A stretch of DNA of 64,000 nt, taken from contig JAQGGT010000006.1 in the NCBI GenBank assembly GCA_028289245.1, positions 62,001 to 126,000 on the forward strand. The letters run 5' to 3'. Of this stretch, positions 36,712-45,657 are shown in pieces. Made by a program: the position numbers and the translations under genes. Origin of the DNA: Candidatus Saccharimonadota bacterium. GTDB lineage: Bacteria > Patescibacteriota > Saccharimonadia > Saccharimonadales > UBA4665. Under the pieces are notes generated by a model, which was given only the letters and a program-made list of their open reading frames with translations, was not told where the DNA came from and made no database searches. Every line of letters begins with the position of its first letter. Position 1 is the stretch's first letter.

Positions 36712-37746
36712 ATGATCGCAGTTATTATTGCGGGAGGGTCAGGTACCAGGCTCTGGCCGCTGTCGACTCCCACTTACCCAAAACACCTGCTGAAAATAAA
36801 CGGCGATGATCTGTCGCTCATGCAACGGACGTATGAGCGCGCTAAAGCCTTGGCCGATAAAGTCTATGTGGTCTCCGAGGCCAGCCATATCCACCACGTC
36901 AAAGACCAGTTACCCGATTTACCTGACGAAAACTTTATCGTCGAGCCGGCCCGGCGCGGTACAGCCAGTTGTATCGTGGCGGCACTGGTAAGGATCGGCA
37001 AAACCGCTCCGGATGACGAACCGATCGCTTTCTTGTCGGCCGACCATTACATCCGTGATAAACGCGGCTTTGTTCATAGCTTAAAGATCGCCGCTAGTAC
37101 GGCCAAAAGCGAAGGACGAATCGTGCTCGTGGGCATCGAACCCGACCACCCAGCGACCGGTTTCGGCTACATTCAAAAGGGTAAACTACTGAATGATAAC
37201 AACTACGTTTTTAATGTTCACTCCTTTAAAGAAAAACCCGATTTTGACACGGCCCAAAAATATTTCGAGAGCGGCGATTACCTCTGGAACGCCAGCTACT
37301 TCGTCGGCTGTATTCGCGTCTTTAAAACGGCCATGCGGGCTAACGCGCCCGAACTACTAGCCAATTATGAGAAGCTCGATGCGGCCAGCGACCAGGAGTT
37401 TGAGCAGGTCTACCTGGGCTTCGAAAATATTTCCATCGACTACGCGCTGATCGAAAAGGTCACCGACCTGCTGGTCGTACCGGCTTCATTCGACTGGATG
37501 GATCTCGGCTCATTCGCTGACCTAGCTAAAGCCATCGGCGGCGACAAGGCCGGCAATCACCGCTTTGGCCCAAACATCGAAACTGAAGATGCCGTCAGCA
37601 CCTTCGTGCACAACTACGAAGACAAGCCCATCGCCGTCATCGGCCTCGATCACGTGGTGGTCATAAACACGCCCCACGGCCTGCTTATCGTCCGCAAAGA
37701 TATGTCCCAAAAAGTTGGCGATGTCAGCAAGCGCTTCAAGAAATAA
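36712..37746 (+). CDS. manC: Mannose-1-phosphate guanylyltransferase
   Basis: The enzyme makes GDP-mannose from mannose-1-phosphate and GTP. The 344-residue protein has the nucleotidyltransferase signature GGSGTRLWPLS at residues 8-18, PKHLL, the acceptor-site motif EPARRGTASCI (usually EPxxRNTAP), FLSADHYI and the late NISIDYALIEK. It is the short form without the C-terminal isomerase domain. It is followed nine bases later by a phosphomannomutase gene, forming a GDP-mannose supply operon for gmd. Confidence 0.92.
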   Translation: MIAVIIAGGSGTRLWPLSTPTYPKHLLKINGDDLSLMQRTYERAKALADKVYVVSEASHIHHVKDQLPDLPDENFIVEPARRGTASCIVAALVRIGKTAPDDEPIAFLSADHYIRDKRGFVHSLKIAASTAKSEGRIVLVGIEPDHPATGFGYIQKGKLLNDNNYVFNVHSFKEKPDFDTAQKYFESGDYLWNASYFVGCIRVFKTAMRANAPELLANYEKLDAASDQEFEQVYLGFENISIDYALIEKVTDLLVVPASFDWMDLGSFADLAKAIGGDKAGNHRFGPNIETEDAVSTFVHNYEDKPIAVIGLDHVVVINTPHGLLIVRKDMSQKVGDVSKRFKK

Positions 37747-37755
37747 CGGAGGATC

Positions 37756-38508
37756 ATGAAAAAAGTTATTGCTTTTGACCTTGACGACACCTTAGCGATT
37801 ACCAAATCGCCTATCGATGACCGCATGGCGGTGTTACTGACGCAACTCCTCGATCACTTTGACGTCTGCGTAATCTCGGGCGGCGCCTTTCCGCAGTTCA
37901 AAAAACAGATCATCGACCGTTTGATCGCCACGCCCCGCCAACTAGCTCGCATGCATCTCATGCCGACCTGCGGTACGCGGTACTACCGTTATGACGAAGT
38001 GACCGAGGAATGGGCCCAGCAATATGCTGAGGATTTGACGAGCGCCCAGAAGAAAGCCATCATTGCGGCGCTAGAATCAGGCGCTAAGCAGCTCGGGTAT
38101 TGGGAAGCCAACCCGGCAGGCGATATTATCGAAGATCGCGGCAGCCAAGTTACCTACTCGGCCGTCGGCCAGCAAGCCACACCGGAGGCCAAGTATGCCT
38201 GGGATCCCAGCGGCGTTAAAAAGCGAAAGCTGCAGAAACTGGTCGCGGATATGTTACCTGACCTCGAAGTCCGGGCCGGGGGCAGCACCTCGATTGATGT
38301 GACGCGCATTGGTATCGACAAAGCCTACGGTATTACCAAACTCATCGAGGCACTGACCATCGACAAAAATGAGGTACTATTCTTTGGCGACCGTCTCGAG
38401 CCAGGCGGCAATGATTACCCTGTTAAAGCGATGGGGGTGGATACCGTTGAAGTCACTCGGTGGACCGATACGGCCTTGGCGCTTGAGGCAATTCTGCATG
38501 TCATCTAG
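37756..38508 (+). CDS. Phosphomannomutase, eukaryotic-type HAD family
   Basis: The 250-residue protein has the HAD nucleophile motif FDLDDTLA (Asp8, Asp10), VISGG near residue 55, and the late motif FFGDRLEPGGNDYP that matches eukaryotic PMM1/PMM2-type phosphomannomutases, not bacterial ManB/AlgC. It would convert mannose-6-phosphate to mannose-1-phosphate for the manC product immediately upstream. GGAGG precedes the ATG. The next gene begins one base after its stop. Confidence 0.85.
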   Translation: MKKVIAFDLDDTLAITKSPIDDRMAVLLTQLLDHFDVCVISGGAFPQFKKQIIDRLIATPRQLARMHLMPTCGTRYYRYDEVTEEWAQQYAEDLTSAQKKAIIAALESGAKQLGYWEANPAGDIIEDRGSQVTYSAVGQQATPEAKYAWDPSGVKKRKLQKLVADMLPDLEVRAGGSTSIDVTRIGIDKAYGITKLIEALTIDKNEVLFFGDRLEPGGNDYPVKAMGVDTVEVTRWTDTALALEAILHVI

Positions 38509-38509
38509 T

Positions 38510-39016
38510 ATGAGTGACGAAGATATTGCCAAAGCTGCCGAGCTACTCGCCCGGTTTGAGCCGGGCTTTTTGCCGTATCCGGTGTTTGAGCAGATTGCCC
38601 GCTTAGTGGCGCTCCCAATACTCGAGTTTGTGCCGCTGCGTGCGCACAACGGCGTTATTGAGGTACTACTGATTGCTCGCCCCGAAGACGACGCATACTG
38701 GCCCGGATTGCTGCACACGCCGGGCACGGTCATCCGGGCCACTGACGTCCATACCGAAGACATGCAAAACTGGCCAGCAATTGACCGAATTTTGCACGAT
38801 GAACTACAGGATACTGAGGTCGGCGCACCGCGTTATGTCGGCAGTATTTTACATAACAGCAAGCGCGGCGCCGAACAGGCCCAGCTGTATTGGGTGGAAG
38901 TTATTGGCGAGCCGAAAGTCGGCAATTTTTATAACGTTAAGGCGCTTCCGGATGGGCTGATTGACTCACAGGTAGCGTTTATCGTCGAAGCCGCCCGCCA
39001 ATTCCAGCAGCGCTAG
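38510..39016 (+). CDS. Nudix-like protein lacking the Nudix box, unknown
   Basis: The ATG at 38510 follows the phosphomannomutase stop by one base (ATG at 38498 is an alternative). The 168-residue product has the strand pattern ILEFVPLRAHNGVIEVLLIARP and LLHTPGTVIR seen at the start of Nudix folds, but no G-x5-E-x7-REUxEExGU box. It may be a non-catalytic relative or another fold. It lies in the GDP-mannose operon and abuts the convergent glmS gene. Confidence 0.5.
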   Translation: MSDEDIAKAAELLARFEPGFLPYPVFEQIARLVALPILEFVPLRAHNGVIEVLLIARPEDDAYWPGLLHTPGTVIRATDVHTEDMQNWPAIDRILHDELQDTEVGAPRYVGSILHNSKRGAEQAQLYWVEVIGEPKVGNFYNVKALPDGLIDSQVAFIVEAARQFQQR

Positions 39017-40837
39017 CTACTCGACGGTTACAGATTTGGCAAGGTTACGCGGGCGGTCGACATTGAAGCCACGAGCGACCGCTACATGGTAGGCAAACAG
39101 CTGGGTAGCAATGGAGATCAGCAGCGGCTGGGTTTGTTCAAGCGTTGGTGGCAAGTAAATGACGTCGTCGGCTAGCTGAGCAATTGCTTCGTTGCCTTCG
39201 GTGGCGAGGGCAATAACCGGGCCGCTCCGAGCGCGGATTTCCTGGATGTTGGACATGGTTTTTTCGAGCAGTGGTGAGTCGGTAGCGATAGCAAAGGTGG
39301 GGAAGTTCTCGTCGATCATAGCCAGCGGGCCGTGCTTCATCTCGCCGGCAGCATAGCCTTCGGCGTGAATGTAGGACACTTCTTTGAGCTTGAGGGCACC
39401 TTCTAGGGCGCACGGATAGCCATAGTGGCGGCCGATGAACAAGAAGTCGCGCGCTGGGGCGTACTTTTCGGCAATTACCTTAATCTGATCGCTCAGGGCC
39501 AGCACAGCGGCGGCCTTATCAGGGAGTGATACGAGCTCTTTGAGCAGTGGCTTATAGTCTTTGGTTGAACCATTTGATAGGTGCAGGGCAATGAGCGCCA
39601 AGACCGTCACCTGGGCGATAAAGGCCTTTGTACTGGCTACTGCCTGTTCGGGGCCGGCGTGGCAGTAGACGCCGGCGTCGGTCATACGGGCGATGGTGCT
39701 GCCCGGAGCGTTGACGATGCCGAGGCGCAGGACGCCATAATCTTTGACCTTGTCGAGCGCGGCAATTGTGTCGGCGGTCTCGCCGGACTGTGAGACGGCC
39801 AAAATAGCCGTGCCGCGCGAGAACGGTTCGGAGCGGTACTTGAACTCGCTGGCCTGCTGAACCTCTACCGGAATACCGGCCAGCTCCTCAATGAGATATT
39901 CGCCAACTAAGCCAGCATAAAACGAGGTGCCGCAGGCCACGATGACAATCCGGTCGATGTAGCGCAGCTGGGCGACGACGTTGTCGAGACCGCCGAGCTT
40001 TACGATGCCCTCGTTGGCCAGCACTCGGCCGCGGATAGCCGACTGGATGGTTTGTGGCGCTTCGTTGATCTCCTTGATCATGAAGTGTTCGTAATGGCCT
40101 TTTTGAGCGTCCTCACTCTCGAGGTCGAGTAATTCAACTTCGGGAATCGTCGGCGAGTCGGACTCGAGGTTGGTAACGGCGAGGTCACCGGTGGTAATAC
40201 GAGCCACATCGAAATCGTTGAGGTAAATCACTTTTTTGGTGTGCTGGATCAGCGCGGTTGGATCGGAAGCCAGAATGTACTCGTTGTCACCAACGCCAAT
40301 CACCAGCGGACTGCTGAGACGAGCGGCGTACAGCGTGTCCGGCTCGTGGCTGGAGACGACGGCGATGGCATAGGCGCCGCGCAGGTCGCGCAGGGCGGTA
40401 TGAAAGGCGCTCTCGATCGATTTCGTCTGTTTGAAGTAGTAGTCGATAAGGTGCGGAATAACTTCGGTGTCTGTTTCTGACTTAAATTCGTAGCCTGCCT
40501 GTTGCAGCTTGGTGCGTAATTGTTCGTGGTTTTCGATGATACCGTTGTGGACGATGGCGATACTGCCGTCGGCACTGGAATGTGGGTGGGCATTGGTGAT
40601 ACTCGGCGCGCCGTGAGTCGCCCACCGAGTGTGGCCAATAGCCAGCATCGCCGACGAATCTTCGAGGATTTTACTGAGGTCGGCGACTTGGCCTACCTGA
40701 CGGGTAGTAGTTATGCGGCCGTCCGTTACGGTGCTGACTCCGGCCGAGTCATAGCCTCGATACTCCAGCGCTTGCAAGCCTTGCATGACGATGGGCGTTG
40801 CCGGACGCTCGCCAATAAAACCAACTATTCCACACAC
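39017..40837 (-). CDS. glmS: Glutamine-fructose-6-phosphate aminotransferase
   Basis: GlmS makes glucosamine-6-phosphate, the first step toward UDP-GlcNAc for peptidoglycan and glycans. The 606-residue protein has the N-terminal nucleophile Cys2 (CGIVGFIG), the glutaminase motif HTRWATHG, two SIS domains (GTSFYAG; SQSGETADT) and the terminal RNLAKSVTVE. Length and domain order are standard. No ribozyme-like leader is evident in the 12 bases between it and the upstream glycosyltransferase gene. Confidence 0.96.
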   Translation of the reverse strand: MCGIVGFIGERPATPIVMQGLQALEYRGYDSAGVSTVTDGRITTTRQVGQVADLSKILEDSSAMLAIGHTRWATHGAPSITNAHPHSSADGSIAIVHNGIIENHEQLRTKLQQAGYEFKSETDTEVIPHLIDYYFKQTKSIESAFHTALRDLRGAYAIAVVSSHEPDTLYAARLSSPLVIGVGDNEYILASDPTALIQHTKKVIYLNDFDVARITTGDLAVTNLESDSPTIPEVELLDLESEDAQKGHYEHFMIKEINEAPQTIQSAIRGRVLANEGIVKLGGLDNVVAQLRYIDRIVIVACGTSFYAGLVGEYLIEELAGIPVEVQQASEFKYRSEPFSRGTAILAVSQSGETADTIAALDKVKDYGVLRLGIVNAPGSTIARMTDAGVYCHAGPEQAVASTKAFIAQVTVLALIALHLSNGSTKDYKPLLKELVSLPDKAAAVLALSDQIKVIAEKYAPARDFLFIGRHYGYPCALEGALKLKEVSYIHAEGYAAGEMKHGPLAMIDENFPTFAIATDSPLLEKTMSNIQEIRARSGPVIALATEGNEAIAQLADDVIYLPPTLEQTQPLLISIATQLFAYHVAVARGFNVDRPRNLAKSVTVE

Positions 40838-40849
40838 AGGGGCGTTCTC

Positions 40850-41944
40850 CTATTTGCTATGCTCTTTTATAACATTTTTTATGTTTTTAGTAAAGGAAGC
40901 GACGGAATACTGTTGGGCGTGTTCGGCGATGGCCTCGTAATTAAAATTCTTGGTTTGGGCGATCTCGAGGGCTTCCACGAGGCTACTGACTTCCTGTTTC
41001 TTAAAAAACAGGCCGGTCTTGCCCGGAATAATGGTGTCTAGGGCGCCGCCTTTTTCGTAGGCAATGACTGGCGTGCCAGCTCCCATAGCCTCCACGGCCA
41101 CGATGCCAAAATCATCTTGGCCGGGGAAGATGAAACCCAGGGCAGTCTGAAAATGGTTGACGATGTCAAAATCACTGACATTCGTTAAGAAAGTAACATT
41201 GCGGCCGGCCATCTTCTCGAGCTTGCGGTGGTCGGGGCCATTGCCGATGACAATCAGTGGCACCTTGAGTTCGGTGCAAGCGGCCACGGCTAAATCAACT
41301 CGCTTGTAGGGCGTTTGGCGACCGGCAATTACAAAGCCGTGCCGCGGCTCGGGCTTGCCACGTTGCCGGAAGCGCTCGGTATCGACGGGTGGGAAGACCA
41401 CGGTTGAATCACGGCGATAAAACTTTTTGATCATGGCTTGGGTGTGGGCTGAGTTGGCCAGCATGATATCTGGCTGGGTGGCGGCTTGGCGATCCCAGCG
41501 TTTGAGCGGACCAATCAGCAGGCGCAAGCCGAGTTTGGCCAGCCAGTTGGTACCACGCGGAAAGCCAGGGTTAGCCATGTACTCGTCGTAGCGTATCCAG
41601 TAGTAATGCGTCGGCGAGTGACAATAACAGATGTGCGTAGTGTCCGGGCCGGTTTTGACGCCTTTGGCTTCGGCACCGCTGCTAGAAATGACTAAGTCGT
41701 ACTCGCTGAGATCGAGCCGGTTAAATGTCCAGGCCCGTAGCAGCGGCAAGAACTTTTTGAGGCTCTTAGGCAACTTTTGGAGCCAAGTCGTGCGCACATC
41801 GGCATCTTTGAACCAGTCGATCTTACTCGGATCGTACTGGGAGGTATAAATAGGCGCGTCAGGGTACATCCGGTGTAGCTCAAGCACGACGCGCTCGGCT
41901 CCCCCGATCCCTAGTAACCAATCGCAGACAATGGCAACTTTCAT
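40850..41944 (-). CDS. GT4-family glycosyltransferase (WbaZ-like mannosyltransferase)
   Basis: The 364-residue protein has the acceptor-domain loop GIGGAERVVLELH near its start, the segment ICYCHSPTHYYW, and the donor-domain stretch FVIAGRQTPYKRVDLAV with GQDDFGIVAVEAMGAGTPVIA, close to O-antigen mannosyltransferases of the WbaZ/WbdC kind. Its start overlaps by four bases (ATGA) the upstream priming transferase, so it likely acts on the first sugar, using GDP-mannose; the donor is an inference. Confidence 0.85.
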   Translation of the reverse strand: MKVAIVCDWLLGIGGAERVVLELHRMYPDAPIYTSQYDPSKIDWFKDADVRTTWLQKLPKSLKKFLPLLRAWTFNRLDLSEYDLVISSSGAEAKGVKTGPDTTHICYCHSPTHYYWIRYDEYMANPGFPRGTNWLAKLGLRLLIGPLKRWDRQAATQPDIMLANSAHTQAMIKKFYRRDSTVVFPPVDTERFRQRGKPEPRHGFVIAGRQTPYKRVDLAVAACTELKVPLIVIGNGPDHRKLEKMAGRNVTFLTNVSDFDIVNHFQTALGFIFPGQDDFGIVAVEAMGAGTPVIAYEKGGALDTIIPGKTGLFFKKQEVSSLVEALEIAQTKNFNYEAIAEHAQQYSVASFTKNIKNVIKEHSK

Positions 41945-43383
41945 GAGCGTGTTCCCTTATGGAACAGCACCACCCACACAGTTTTAATGATAATTACGAT
42001 ATCGCCCCAAAAACTCCAGTTCTGGACGTAGTACAGGTCAAGATTACGGCGCTGCTCAAAGCTTAAGTCATTAACGCCGGAAATTTGGGCTAGGCCCGTA
42101 AGACCGGATTTGACGCTGAGGATCAGACTCTTTTGGGCGTATTTTTCGAGTTCAAACGGCACGAGGGCCCGCGGACCAACCAAACTGATGTCACCGCGAA
42201 AAACGTTAAATAACTGAGGTAATTCGTCGAGGCTAAACTTGCGTAAAAAACGCCCGATGCCGCTAATGCGCGGGTCATTGTCGATATGGTCACCGTTTTC
42301 TCGATAAGGTTTGATGAGCTCCGGCTTGCCCATTTTGGTGAAGGCTTCTTCGGGCGTCAGGCCATTATATTTGATGCGAAACGACCGGAACTTATAGATC
42401 TGCACCGGTGTATCGTAGCGGCTGAGACGTTCCTGCCGGAGCAAAACCGAACCGCCATCGGATAATTTGACAGCCAGCGCGATCAGCAGCATAAACGGTG
42501 AGGTTAGAATCAGAAAAACTAGGCTGGCTATGACATCAAAACTGCGCTTAACCACCTGTCCCCAACCTATTAGGGGCGTTTGGTGGACGGCAATTATTGG
42601 CACTGAATGAAACAGATCAACTTCTAGGTTTCCAACGAATAGCTCGCTGTTGCCAGGCACGAAACGGTAGGCGACATGGTGTTGCTGGGCAAAGGTTAAA
42701 ACCTCGTCGTTGTCGGCCGTAGAGGGGTAGAGCTCAGTCTGGATAATAGTGTGCAGCTGCATGTCCTTGGCATTGGCCGCGGCGGCCGCAAAACTAGGGA
42801 ACTCAGTCTCAATCACGCCACGTTTGAGGGGGTGTTTGATACCGCCTACCACCCCTACGACCCGGTAACCGGTGATGCTCGTCTGGGACAGGGAATCGAC
42901 CAGTAGATGAGTGGTACGCGTGTCACCAACGATCAGGACGTTATTAACGCCAACGCCGTAGCTAAATAGCTCACGCCGTACGCCGCGGATAATCGTTCGA
43001 AAGACGAATACGAAGAAGGCTGCCAGCAAGAAGCCGTAGACCGTAACTAGCCGAGCTGGAAAGATGGTGACATTAGCGATGTAGCTATAACTTATAGCGA
43101 AGAGAATGCCGATAAACGAACCGACAATTATCCGGCCCAGTTCGCTAAAGCGCTTCTCATAGACTCGAGAGCTGTACAGCCCTAGGAGACCAAACATCAA
43201 GATCCAAAAAGGGAGCAGCGTTACCAGGACGCCGATGTAGGTAGAGGCCGAAACGTCAGCGCTTAAAATGCGGCTGCTGACCGAAACGCGCAGAATGTAC
43301 GCTACGGAAAGGGCGGCGGTAAGTGCCAGGAAGTCTCCGATAATGAGAAAGACGTTGTAGACGACGGTGGCATTGTTTCGCAT
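41941..43383 (-). CDS. Polyprenyl-phosphate sugar-1-phosphate transferase (WbaP/WcaJ type)
   Basis: The 480-residue protein starts glycan assembly by moving a sugar-1-phosphate to undecaprenyl phosphate. It has about four N-terminal membrane helices, a Rossmann-like central region (VLIVGDTRTTHLL), and a C-terminal bacterial sugar-transferase domain with KRSFDVIASLVFLIL, RQERLSRYDTPVQIYKFRSF, RKFSLDELPQLFNVFRGDIS and GLTGLAQISG. The length is that of the PHPT subfamily. The sugar is usually glucose or galactose in this family but is not fixed by the sequence. Confidence 0.92.
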   Translation of the reverse strand: MRNNATVVYNVFLIIGDFLALTAALSVAYILRVSVSSRILSADVSASTYIGVLVTLLPFWILMFGLLGLYSSRVYEKRFSELGRIIVGSFIGILFAISYSYIANVTIFPARLVTVYGFLLAAFFVFVFRTIIRGVRRELFSYGVGVNNVLIVGDTRTTHLLVDSLSQTSITGYRVVGVVGGIKHPLKRGVIETEFPSFAAAAANAKDMQLHTIIQTELYPSTADNDEVLTFAQQHHVAYRFVPGNSELFVGNLEVDLFHSVPIIAVHQTPLIGWGQVVKRSFDVIASLVFLILTSPFMLLIALAVKLSDGGSVLLRQERLSRYDTPVQIYKFRSFRIKYNGLTPEEAFTKMGKPELIKPYRENGDHIDNDPRISGIGRFLRKFSLDELPQLFNVFRGDISLVGPRALVPFELEKYAQKSLILSVKSGLTGLAQISGVNDLSFEQRRNLDLYYVQNWSFWGDIVIIIKTVWVVLFHKGTRS

Positions 43384-43440
43384 GGTTAGTAGTGTCTATT
43401 ATACCCCCCGCGCCTTTTTCCTATATACTAACTACAACTT

Positions 43441-44778
43441 ATGAAAGCGTCAGCCTTCAAGTACACAATTCTCTCAGCCGTAGCAACAATGGTGATGCTC
43501 GTGCTCGTCCTTATGCCGTTCCATGCCTTTCTGACTGTATGGCTGGCGAGCCATTTTGGCCATTACACCGCCCTGCGCCTCTGGAAAGAGCTGATATTAG
43601 TGGCGGCCGGACTCGGCGTAGTTTATTTAATGCTGACCGACCATAAAATCCGCACCCATACATTATCACGACGGCTGGTATGGCTGATTGCGGCCTATGC
43701 CGTGCTCCAGGTGGCTATTGGGCTGATAGTCTGGCATAACGGCGATGTTACCACTAAGGCTTTACTCTACGGCTGGCTAGTGGATCTGCGTTTTCTGGTA
43801 TTCTTCTTGATTTGTTGGGCAGTGGCGCTACGAACCGCTCGGCTGCAAGCTAATTGGTTTAATTTGTTGATTTTTCCGGCGCTGGCGGTGGCGCTGATTG
43901 CCGTTTTGCAGGCTACCGTCTTGCCACATGATGTACTACGCCACTTTGGCTATGGCCCCGCGACTATCGAGCCCCTAGAAACTATTAATCACAACCAGCA
44001 TTATTTGCGCGTTATGTCGACGCTTCGTGGCGCCAACCCCCTCGGCGCTTACTTGATACTACCAATCACGGCCTTGGTCATCGGCCTCTGTAAAAACCGA
44101 CGAAGCTGGCGGTTGTGGTTGGGGCTAGTGCTCTGTACCCTCGCATTGTACTTTAGTCATTCGCGGAGTGCGTTTCTCGGCGCCCTATTGGCGGCCGGCA
44201 TCGTGCTGGCGTTGAATGTACGCTCCAAGCTCGGCAAGCAGCTGCTGGCCGCAGGCGCGGGCGTGGTGGTGGTGCTCGCAGTCATCCTTAGTCTGGCGCT
44301 TCATAACAATGCCGATTTCCAAAATGTCGTCTTACACACGCAAACTAACTCCAGCTCGCCACAGAGCTCAAATGATGGACACGTTGCGGCTTTGAAGAGT
44401 GGCCTGCATGACATTCGTCATCGGCCCTTTGGCGCCGGACCCGGTACGGCTGGGCCGGCCAGCATCTATAACGACGGTAAGGCCAGAATTGCCGAGGATT
44501 ACTTTATACAACTGGGCCAGGAAGTCGGCATTGTCGGCATGCTCCTGTTTATCATCATCAACGCCGGCATTGGCTATCTGCTGTGGCTGCGCCGCCAAAG
44601 CCCGCTGGCTATGTGCCTGTTGGCGAGTTTGATTGGCCTTACGCTCGTCAATTGTTTATTGCACGCCTGGGCCGACGACACCGTAGCCTACGTCTGGTGG
44701 GGATTGGCCGGTATGGCCATGGCGACATTGCCGATTACAGAAACCAAAACAACTCGTGGCAAAAAGCAAGCGCACTAA
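43441..44778 (+). CDS. O-antigen ligase / polymerase-like membrane protein
   Basis: The 445-residue protein has about ten membrane segments and the Wzy_C/WaaL-type features HSRSAFLGALLAAG and a large outer loop (about residues 290-350) with RHRPFGAGPGTAGPAS. Such proteins ligate or polymerise lipid-linked glycans on the outer face. Because an ABC exporter is also present, a ligase joining the exported chain to a surface acceptor is likelier than a Wzy polymerase. A GtrA gene overlaps its end. Confidence 0.8.
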   Translation: MKASAFKYTILSAVATMVMLVLVLMPFHAFLTVWLASHFGHYTALRLWKELILVAAGLGVVYLMLTDHKIRTHTLSRRLVWLIAAYAVLQVAIGLIVWHNGDVTTKALLYGWLVDLRFLVFFLICWAVALRTARLQANWFNLLIFPALAVALIAVLQATVLPHDVLRHFGYGPATIEPLETINHNQHYLRVMSTLRGANPLGAYLILPITALVIGLCKNRRSWRLWLGLVLCTLALYFSHSRSAFLGALLAAGIVLALNVRSKLGKQLLAAGAGVVVVLAVILSLALHNNADFQNVVLHTQTNSSSPQSSNDGHVAALKSGLHDIRHRPFGAGPGTAGPASIYNDGKARIAEDYFIQLGQEVGIVGMLLFIIINAGIGYLLWLRRQSPLAMCLLASLIGLTLVNCLLHAWADDTVAYVWWGLAGMAMATLPITETKTTRGKKQAH

Positions 44779-45178
44779 CCAGGACCGCTTACGGCAATTT
44801 GCTAAGTATATGGCTGGCGGCAGCCTCTATTTCTGGAGTGGCTACGCTATCTTTGCCGTTACCTATAGCGGTCTGGGCTGGTCGTGGATAGGGGCAAAAA
44901 TGATGGCCGATGCCGTCGGCTGGACGTTGAACTATCTAGTACAGCGTTACTGGGCGTTTATACCTGATGGCCGCCACCTGAGCGAAATAGAACACGTCGG
45001 TCGCTATATCAGCATAGAAAGCGTGGGCTTTGTGCTGGATTACTTGATCATCGGTATCCTTAATCACTTCGGCCTTTCACCGTACATTGGATTTTTTATT
45101 TCGGCTGGCTTCTTTACCGTATGGAGCTACCTCTGGTACAAATATTGGGTTTTCCCTCAGCCCAAAAGCGTGGCATAA
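44756..45178 (+). CDS. GtrA-like membrane protein
   Basis: A GTG start inside the end of the ligase-like gene gives 140 residues with four membrane helices. The order (FAKYMAGGSLYFWSGYAIF at the start, YLWYKYWVF at the end) is that of GtrA-family proteins involved in polyprenyl-linked sugar transfer. It is the second GtrA relative in the window, and the two are divergent in sequence. It closes the glycan region; the next gene is an unrelated regulator. Confidence 0.7.
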   Translation: MAKSKRTNQDRLRQFAKYMAGGSLYFWSGYAIFAVTYSGLGWSWIGAKMMADAVGWTLNYLVQRYWAFIPDGRHLSEIEHVGRYISIESVGFVLDYLIIGILNHFGLSPYIGFFISAGFFTVWSYLWYKYWVFPQPKSVA

Positions 45179-45188
45179 TGCTTGTGTT

Positions 45189-45656
45189 ATGAACGAAAAG
45201 CAAACACCATCCGTCTCGGCTGTCCGGCCAACCAAAAAACAGCGTGAACTCCTCGGCTTTATCGAGAAGTTTATTGGCGAGCACGGTTACAGCCCTAGCT
45301 ACCGCGAAGTTATGCGCGGTCTGGACTACACGTCGGTGGCTACCGTCGCGCTGCATATCAACAGCCTTATCAAACGCGGTCATCTGCGCAAACGCGAGAA
45401 CTCAGCCCGCTCGCTCGAAGTCGTCCAGGCTGATCTGCCGACGACCATCACTACCAACGAGATTGCGCCCGGTGAAGAAAAATGGTTGGTCGAGAAGATC
45501 GAACACGCCTTTACCCAGGCCGAGCAGGCCGTCGCCGAAGCTGTCGATATCGACAACCTCTATGTGCTGGTTGGGGCGCTCAAAGTCCTTGGTCTGGACG
45601 GCGCGGCCCAAAGCTTTATTCCGCGTTTGAGCGGCTTAAAGCAGGCTGCCAAGTAG
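45189..45656 (+). CDS. LexA-like winged-helix DNA-binding protein without S24 protease domain
   Basis: The ATG at 45189 gives 155 residues. Residues 14-77 match the LexA N-terminal DNA-binding domain (PTKKQRELLGFIEKFIGEHG, SPSYREVMRGL, VALHINSLIKRGHLRKR). The rest is a helical tail (about 105-155) with no Ala-Gly cleavage site and no Ser/Lys peptidase dyad, so it cannot be a self-cleaving SOS repressor. It may bind DNA constitutively or respond to another signal through the helical tail. The next gene starts one base after its stop. Confidence 0.78.
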   Translation: MNEKQTPSVSAVRPTKKQRELLGFIEKFIGEHGYSPSYREVMRGLDYTSVATVALHINSLIKRGHLRKRENSARSLEVVQADLPTTITTNEIAPGEEKWLVEKIEHAFTQAEQAVAEAVDIDNLYVLVGALKVLGLDGAAQSFIPRLSGLKQAAK

Positions 45657-45657
45657 C

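Noticed and set aside
40838-40849. glmS ribozyme leader
   Set aside because: Only 12 bases separate glmS from the upstream gene and no glmS ribozyme core was seen in the end of that gene.
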